From the NCBI GenBank assembly GCA_024691015.1, contig JAILOD010000329.1, positions 1 to 43,161 on the forward strand: DNA of 43,161 nucleotides, written 5' to 3'. The notes below the pieces were generated by a model. It had not been told where the DNA came from and searched no databases. It worked only from the letters and a program-made list of their open reading frames with translations. Numbering within the stretch: the stretch's first letter is position 1; each line of letters begins with the position of its first letter. This DNA comes from Lachnospiraceae bacterium. GTDB taxonomy: Bacteria; Bacillota; Clostridia; Lachnospirales; Lachnospiraceae. Made by a program: the position numbers and the translations under genes. This document shows, in pieces, positions 38,806 to 43,161 of the stretch.

Positions 38806-39489
38806 ATGGATGATTTTATGGACAAGCTCCTGGCACAGGTCAGTCAGGCTGCTGAGAACCCCGAAAGTGTTCCGCTTGCGGTTCCTGAAAGTAAAACAGA
38901 GTATAAAAGCGAAGCTGTCGAAGAAGTAAAACAGGCAGAAATAAAACCGGAGGCAGGAAATATTTACCGGTTTGCACAACCTCTCGCAAAAGTAGATATG
39001 CCTGAAACAGAGGAAAAACCGGAAACAAAGGTCGTTCCGAATGTTCCCACCAAAAGAGCGGTCAGGTTTGATGATGTAAGCAATCTTCCCGATGCGAAAG
39101 CCGGTTTAAATCCAACCGGGGAACCTGTATCTGCCACATTTGGCGAGCTTCCCGGAAAAGCCGCACTTGCAAAAGAGGTCGAGATATCAAACAGGCTTGA
39201 TGAGCTTATGAAGCAAAAGGAAAACGGTTCTTCTGATGTGAAAACAGTTGCTTCAGTATCAATGAACGATGAAATGAAGGATGAAATGTATAAGATCGTT
39301 CATTCCGAGGTTGTAAAGAGCGTACAAAACAATGAAACGGTCCTCAAGGAAGCGGTCGTTCCCGTAGTGGAAGAGGTACATAAAACATCCTCCCTGAAAG
39401 GGCTTCTGATCGTTGCGATAATCCTTATGGCCCTTAACCTTGTCGGAACGGTATTATTGCTATTGCATATTTTTTTTTTGATGATATAA
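38806..39489 (+). CDS. Tail-anchored membrane protein of unknown function
   Basis: I do not recognise this protein of about 227 residues. It opens with MDDFMDKLLAQVSQAAENPES, continues as a low-complexity Glu/Lys/Pro/Val-rich region to about residue 145, has a short helical stretch (MNDEMKDEMYKIVHSEVVKSVQNNETVLKEAV), and ends in one hydrophobic helix (LLIVAIILMALNLVGTVLLL) after a SSLKG turn. This suggests a cytoplasmic protein with a C-terminal anchor and no signal peptide. ATG 38806 is preferred over 38788 because AGGGAAA precedes it at about 9 bases. It lies 35 bases upstream of murA and may share its transcript, hinting at envelope function, but this is only positional. Confidence 0.7.
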   Translation: MDDFMDKLLAQVSQAAENPESVPLAVPESKTEYKSEAVEEVKQAEIKPEAGNIYRFAQPLAKVDMPETEEKPETKVVPNVPTKRAVRFDDVSNLPDAKAGLNPTGEPVSATFGELPGKAALAKEVEISNRLDELMKQKENGSSDVKTVASVSMNDEMKDEMYKIVHSEVVKSVQNNETVLKEAVVPVVEEVHKTSSLKGLLIVAIILMALNLVGTVLLLLHIFFLMI

Positions 39490-39524
39490 TGCAATAGATA
39501 AAAAAACAGGGAGTTTATTATTTA

Positions 39525-40826
39525 ATGGCTCAGTACGTTATAAAAGGCGGAAGTCCACTGGCAGGAGAAGTTGAGATAGGCGGAGCGAAGAATGCGGCTC
39601 TGGCTATCCTTGCTGCGTCCATAATGACAGATGAGACTGTTACAATAGAAAATATGCCTGCCGTTAGGGACACATCGGTTCTCTTAGATGCAATGGAAGG
39701 TATCGGAGTGGAGATCATCAGGGTAGACAAAAATACCGTTAAGATCAACGGCGCCCGTGTCCGTAACGTTAATATAGAATACGAACTTATTAAAAAGATC
39801 AGAGCTTCTTATTATCTTTTAGGAGCGCTCCTCGGTAAATATAAACAGGCGGAGGTTCCCCTTCCGGGTGGCTGTAATATCGGAAGCCGTCCAATAGACC
39901 AGCACATCAAGGGCTTTAAGGCCTTAGGCGCAGATGTTAAGGTTGAGCATGGTGTTATAAAGGCAAATGCCGAAAGGCTTGTCGGAGCCCATATATATAT
40001 GGATGTAGTCACCGTAGGTGCTACCATAAATGTAATGATGGCCTCCTGTATGGCAGAAGGAAAAACCACTATAGAAAACGCCGCAAAAGAGCCCCACGTG
40101 GTTGATGTCGCAAACTTCTTAAACAGCATGGGAGCCCAGATAAGAGGTGCAGGAACGGACATTATCCGAATAAAGGGTGTAAAGAGTCTCCATTCGGCAA
40201 ACTATTCCATAATACCGGACCAGATCGAGGCCGGCACCTTTATGTTCGCTGCAGCAGCAACAAAGGGCGATGTTACGATAAAGAACGTTATCCCGAAGCA
40301 TTTGGAGTCCATCACCTCAAAGCTTATAGAAATGGGATGCGAGATAGATGAATTTGACGATGCCGTGAGAGTTGTGGCAAAGGGAAGGCTTTTCCCCACA
40401 CAGGTTAAAACACTTCCTTATCCCGGTTTTCCCACGGACATGCAGCCTCAGGCCGGCGTTACCTTAGGGCTTTGCGACGGAAGCAGTGTGATCACCGAAA
40501 GCATTTTTGAAAACCGCTTCAAATACGTAGATGAGATCGTAAGAATGGGAGCCAATATAAAGGTCGAAGGAAACACGGCATTTATAAACGGTGTAAAAAA
40601 ATATACCGGAGCAAATGTTTCGGCACCGGATCTCAGAGCAGGCGCGGCACTTGTAATAGCGGCACTTGCGGCGGAAGGTGTGACAGTGGTGGACGATATC
40701 CACTTTATAGAAAGAGGCTATGAGGATTTTGATATAAAACTCAGGGCACTTGGAGCGGTAATAGAAAAGACCGAATCCGAAAAAGAAGTCAAGAAAGCCA
40801 AGATGAAGCTGAGAATAGTAGTTTAA
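39525..40826 (+). CDS. murA: UDP-N-acetylglucosamine 1-carboxyvinyltransferase
   Basis: Transfers enolpyruvate from PEP to UDP-GlcNAc, the first committed peptidoglycan step and the fosfomycin target. 433 residues. VEIGGAKNAALAILAASIM contains the catalytic-region Lys-Asn; PLPGGCNIGSRPIDQHI contains the active-site cysteine (fosfomycin-sensitive form); YPGFPTDMQPQ and FENRFKYVDEIVRMGA are also conserved. The C-terminus has an extra basic tail (EKEVKKAKMKLRIVV). ATG 39525 has AGGGAG upstream. A strong hairpin terminator follows. Confidence 0.97.
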   Translation: MAQYVIKGGSPLAGEVEIGGAKNAALAILAASIMTDETVTIENMPAVRDTSVLLDAMEGIGVEIIRVDKNTVKINGARVRNVNIEYELIKKIRASYYLLGALLGKYKQAEVPLPGGCNIGSRPIDQHIKGFKALGADVKVEHGVIKANAERLVGAHIYMDVVTVGATINVMMASCMAEGKTTIENAAKEPHVVDVANFLNSMGAQIRGAGTDIIRIKGVKSLHSANYSIIPDQIEAGTFMFAAAATKGDVTIKNVIPKHLESITSKLIEMGCEIDEFDDAVRVVAKGRLFPTQVKTLPYPGFPTDMQPQAGVTLGLCDGSSVITESIFENRFKYVDEIVRMGANIKVEGNTAFINGVKKYTGANVSAPDLRAGAALVIAALAAEGVTVVDDIHFIERGYEDFDIKLRALGAVIEKTESEKEVKKAKMKLRIVV

Positions 40827-40849
40827 ATCAGATAAATTTAATATAATAA

Positions 40850-40885
40850 AAAAAGAGATCTCTTACGTATAAGAGATCTCTTTTT
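40850..40885. terminator. Bidirectional terminator between murA and the HD-GYP gene
   Basis: A 16-bp perfect stem (AAAAAGAGATCTCTTA and its complement) with a CGTA loop is flanked by A-run and T-run on opposite sides. It can therefore terminate both the rightward murA and the leftward HD-GYP transcripts. Its right end overlaps the stop codon of the HD-GYP gene. Confidence 0.92.
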
Positions 40886-41969
40886 ATAATATTGCTTCAA
40901 CATAAAGACCATGCTCGTGAGAAAGATCGATGTAGTGGCTTCCCACGTGAACCATGGGCTTTGAAAGATCCAGCTTGTTTATAAGGACTATCTCACCCTC
41001 AAGACCGTTTGAAAGCCTTACACGGTTGTTCAGATAGGTGTTTACGATATATTCAAGAAATACAAGAATGTACTGGGGATCGTATTTCTGCAGGCCCTCG
41101 GTTTCAAAAATGGAAATAACCTGGAAGGGACAAAGAGGACCGCGGTAAACTCTGGCGCTGGTCATCGCATCATACACATCGGCAATGGAAACGATGCGGG
41201 CAAAGCGGTCGATCCTTGCAGTGGTAAGACCAAGCGGATAACCCGTGCCGTCACAGCGCTCGTGATGCATAAGAGCTGCGTTTTTTATATGGTCGGATAT
41301 GTCTAAGTCCTTCAGAATATTGAAGCCCTCGATCGTATGCGTTTTTATGACGGTGTATTCTTCATCCGTAAGGCGGGCCGGCTTCTGTATGATGGGGCCG
41401 GGGATCTTTAACTTGCCTACGTCGTGAAGCAGACCGCAAAGAGTCAGGATATCAAGGTCCGATTGAGCCATGCCCAGCCACTTACCGAAAACGTTGCAGA
41501 TAAGAGCCACGTTTAAGCAATGGGCATAGGTGGGATCGTCGTACATACGCATGTTGTGGAGCATATCGAAAAGGTGAAGACCCGACATGTTTCCGCCTAA
41601 GAGCTTTTCAGGCTCTGCCAGCATGGCCTTTGTATCTACGTGACCGTTGGAACGCTTGCTGACAATATCGTTTAATGAACCCTGGAAATTTTCAACGGAG
41701 CTTTCGAAATCTTTTTTGAACTGTTTGAATTCCGCACTGGCCTTGATCTTTTCTGAATAGGAGGCCTGAGGAGCGGTTTCGGGGGAGGCTTTTATCCCGG
41801 CAGTCTCTTCCTTGATACGTACAGACAGGATGGAATAAAATTCCAGCTTTGTTATGGCTTTATCATTTAATTCCATACCCTCCGGAAGGATCAGCTGATT
41901 GTTATAGGTGTATACATCTTCAGCTATTACCATTCCGGGGATAAGATCCTGAGTGAGGACTCTTGGCAT
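40884..41969 (-). CDS. HD-GYP domain protein, putative cyclic-di-GMP phosphodiesterase
   Basis: 361 residues. The N-terminal 55 residues (VLTQDLIPGMVIAEDVYTYNNQLILPEG) resemble the small beta domain often preceding HD-GYP proteins. A helical linker of about 70-110 follows. The HD-GYP domain covers about 125-310: LCGLLHDVGKLKIP (HD), IKTHTIEGFNIL, and MHHERCDGTGYPLG with the GYP signature intact. Family members hydrolyse c-di-GMP or related cyclic dinucleotides; metal ligands appear present. No membrane segment or receiver domain is seen. The ATG at 41969 has GGGGG at about 7 bases. Monocistronic. Confidence 0.93.
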   Translation of the reverse strand: MPRVLTQDLIPGMVIAEDVYTYNNQLILPEGMELNDKAITKLEFYSILSVRIKEETAGIKASPETAPQASYSEKIKASAEFKQFKKDFESSVENFQGSLNDIVSKRSNGHVDTKAMLAEPEKLLGGNMSGLHLFDMLHNMRMYDDPTYAHCLNVALICNVFGKWLGMAQSDLDILTLCGLLHDVGKLKIPGPIIQKPARLTDEEYTVIKTHTIEGFNILKDLDISDHIKNAALMHHERCDGTGYPLGLTTARIDRFARIVSIADVYDAMTSARVYRGPLCPFQVISIFETEGLQKYDPQYILVFLEYIVNTYLNNRVRLSNGLEGEIVLINKLDLSKPMVHVGSHYIDLSHEHGLYVEAIL

Positions 41970-42219
41970 ATAAAAAACCCCCTGAAGAACCGAATAATTA
42001 TAAAAAATATTATAAAATCAATAATTAAGAATTATCATAACATATTAAACTGAGGTAATTATAAAATTACTCTTAAAGTATATGGATTTTACGCAATAAT
42101 GTCAAATATAAGGGCTTTTCGAAAGGGAGAACAGAAAAAACGGTTAATGTTAAGACCCGGGCCACGCATCTGCTGCTTAGGCTACGGACTTTTACACCAG
42201 ACAGGCAAAAAATATATAC
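41970..42219. other. Gene-free stretch between the HD-GYP gene and the metK leader
   Basis: The left 90 bases are very AT-rich and hold minus-strand TATAAT-like boxes suitable for the HD-GYP promoter. The right part contains a short GC-rich block around 42155-42180 (ACCCGGGCC...). I see no ORF with a ribosome binding site, no tRNA and no terminator here. Confidence 0.5.
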
Positions 42220-42248
42220 TTGACGTAAAGGTATATTAGTTGTAATCT
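42220..42248 (+). promoter_or_regulatory. Likely metK promoter
   Basis: TTGACG (42220-42225) and TAATCT (42243-42248) with 17-base spacing. Transcription from about 42255 would include the whole SAM riboswitch. Confidence 0.6.
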
Positions 42249-42289
42249 ACAATCAGATATGAAAAATTCAATATTGTTTAAGATATTTT

Positions 42290-42393
42290 CTCTTATTACG
42301 AGTGATGGAGATGCAAAGGATCTGTGAAGTCACGACAACCCCCTGAAATTGAGGAAGGTGCCAACCTTGAGCGAGTAAATCGAACAATGAGAG
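42290..42393 (+). promoter_or_regulatory. SAM-I (S-box) riboswitch
   Basis: The P1 stem pairs CTCTTATT (42290-42297) with AATGAGAG (42386-42393). Between them lie the S-box landmarks ACGAGTGATGGAG, TGAAGTCACGACAACC, GAAGGTGCCAACC and GAGCGA. Binding of S-adenosylmethionine should favour P1 and the downstream terminator, switching off metK when its product is abundant. Confidence 0.95.
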
Positions 42394-42414
42394 GATTTGA
42401 TTATCAAAGTCGGG

Positions 42415-42459
42415 TCCGCTTATGAACTGTATTCCAGTGAAAAGCGGATATTTTATTTT
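42415..42459 (+). terminator. Intrinsic terminator of the SAM riboswitch expression platform
   Basis: TCCGCTT (42415-42421) pairs with AAGCGGA (42442-42448), followed by a T-rich tract. It lies between the aptamer and the metK start, the expected place for SAM-dependent attenuation. Confidence 0.85.
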
Positions 42460-42494
42460 AAGGGACAGGTTCCCGATGAACAGGAGGAAACAAA

Positions 42495-43161
42495 ATGGAA
42501 AAAAGACTTTTTACCTCAGAGTCAGTTACCGAAGGGCATCCCGATAAGGTATGTGATGCCATTTCAGATGCGATCCTTGATGCTTGCATAGAGCAGGATC
42601 CGATGAGCCGTGTGGCCTGCGAAACAGCTGCTTGTACAGGTTTCGTACTTGTTACCGGTGAGATCACCACAAAGGCCTATGTAGATATCCAGAAGGTTGC
42701 AAGAGATACCATAGCAGAGATCGGTTATACAAAATCCGATTACGGTTTCGATGCAAATACCTGTGCGGTGCTTCAGGCTATCGACGAGCAGTCAGCCGAT
42801 ATAGCAATGGGTGTTGACAACGCTCTTGAAACAAAGAAGGATCTTAAGGCGCTTGAGAAAAACATGACAGACGAAGAGATCGGTGCGATCGGTGCCGGAG
42901 ACCAGGGAATGATGTTCGGTTTCGCAACAAACGAAACTCCCGAATATATGCCTTATCCCATCTCTCTTGCCCACAAGCTTGCAAGAAAGCTTACAGAGGT
43001 TAGAAAGAACGGCACACTTAAGTACTTAAGGCCCGACGGAAAGAGCCAGGTATCTGTAGAATACGACGAAGAGGGTAAGCCCAAGCGTCTTGAGGCTGTT
43101 GTTATTTCAACACAACACGACGAGGATGTAACCCAGGAGCAGATCCACGACGACATCAAGA
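42495..43161 (+). CDS. metK: S-adenosylmethionine synthetase, 3' end beyond window
   Basis: Makes SAM from methionine and ATP. 222 residues are visible of a protein usually near 395. [26 protein letters not shown] is the N-terminal signature with the ATP-binding His; [10 protein letters not shown] and the hexapeptide GAGDQG are intact, as is [13 protein letters not shown]. The ORF track omits it because no stop falls inside the window. The ATG at 42495 has AGGAGG 6-7 bases upstream. Expression is predicted to be controlled by the SAM-I riboswitch directly upstream. Confidence 0.98.
   Translation, partial: MEKRLFTSESVTEGHPDKVCDAISDAILDACIEQDPMSRVACETAACTGFVLVTGEITTKAYVDIQKVARDTIAEIGYTKSDYGFDANTCAVLQAIDEQSADIAMGVDNALETKKDLKALEKNMTDEEIGAIGAGDQGMMFGFATNETPEYMPYPISLAHKLARKLTEVRKNGTLKYLRPDGKSQVSVEYDEEGKPKRLEAVVISTQHDEDVTQEQIHDDIK

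Noticed and set aside
42155-42200. Possible tRNA in the GC-rich patch upstream of metK
   Set aside because: No cloverleaf arms, no GTTC-type T loop and no acceptor pairing could be found.
42397-42591. 64-residue ORF at the metK leader
   Set aside because: It crosses the riboswitch terminator and overlaps metK in another frame with no ribosome binding site of its own.

Overview
The window looks like chromosomal DNA from a low-to-moderate GC anaerobic Firmicute, most likely a Lachnospiraceae member of the Butyrivibrio/Roseburia type. The basis is gene content and style: an A/V-type ATPase operon in clostridial order, a GlgC/GlgD pair, a DnaD plus DnaI-like pair, CarD-family regulators, a small alarmone synthetase, a SAM-I riboswitch on metK and strong AGGAGG ribosome binding sites. 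The family is inferred from protein families, not from a search. I see no phage, transposon, CRISPR array, rRNA or tRNA gene.

Layout. 1-2.9 kb (+): sua5 (5' end outside the window), rpiB and a secreted coiled-coil/SleB wall hydrolase with a very acidic tail, closed by a perfect palindromic terminator. 2.9-12.0 kb (-): nine V-type ATPase genes in transcription order G/H-I-K-E-C-F-A-B-D, followed by a DUF402 gene. The K subunit carries the Na+-site residues known from Enterococcus NtpK, so a Na+-translocating enzyme is likely. 12.2-14.7 kb (+): an 816-residue membrane-anchored protein of unknown function whose promoter predicts a leaderless mRNA. 14.7-19.7 kb (-): murC, then dnaD, dnaI-like and prs. 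Between murC and dnaD lies a cluster of DnaA-box-like 9-mers in head-to-tail tandem around a long inverted repeat. 19.9-26.5 kb (+): glgC-glgD (ADP-glucose synthesis), pth and mfd.

26.6-27.1 kb (+): a gene-free stretch with a textbook promoter, several hairpins, a nine-codon ORF with a good ribosome binding site, and a 19-bp terminator. This is probably a roughly 400-nt structured RNA or an attenuating leader, and I could not assign it to a family. 27.2-28.3 kb: a HAD phosphatase (+) and a CarD-family regulator (-) whose 3' ends overlap. 28.4-33.1 kb (+): an RsmF-like rRNA methyltransferase and a type-2 (eukaryote-like) IleS. 33.1-38.5 kb (+): a tight operon of glycogen phosphorylase, a divergent aconitase-family hydratase and a RelQ-type (p)ppGpp synthetase. 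38.8-40.8 kb (+): a tail-anchored protein of unknown function and murA. 40.9-42.0 kb (-): an HD-GYP protein. 42.2 kb to the end (+): a SAM-I riboswitch, its terminator and the 5' part of metK, which the ORF track misses because it runs off the window.

The genes are mostly housekeeping: energy coupling, glycogen making and breaking, wall precursor synthesis (murC, murA), replication initiation, translation and repair. The two places most worth follow-up are the DnaA-box cluster at 18.2 kb and the structured RNA candidate at 26.7-27.1 kb.
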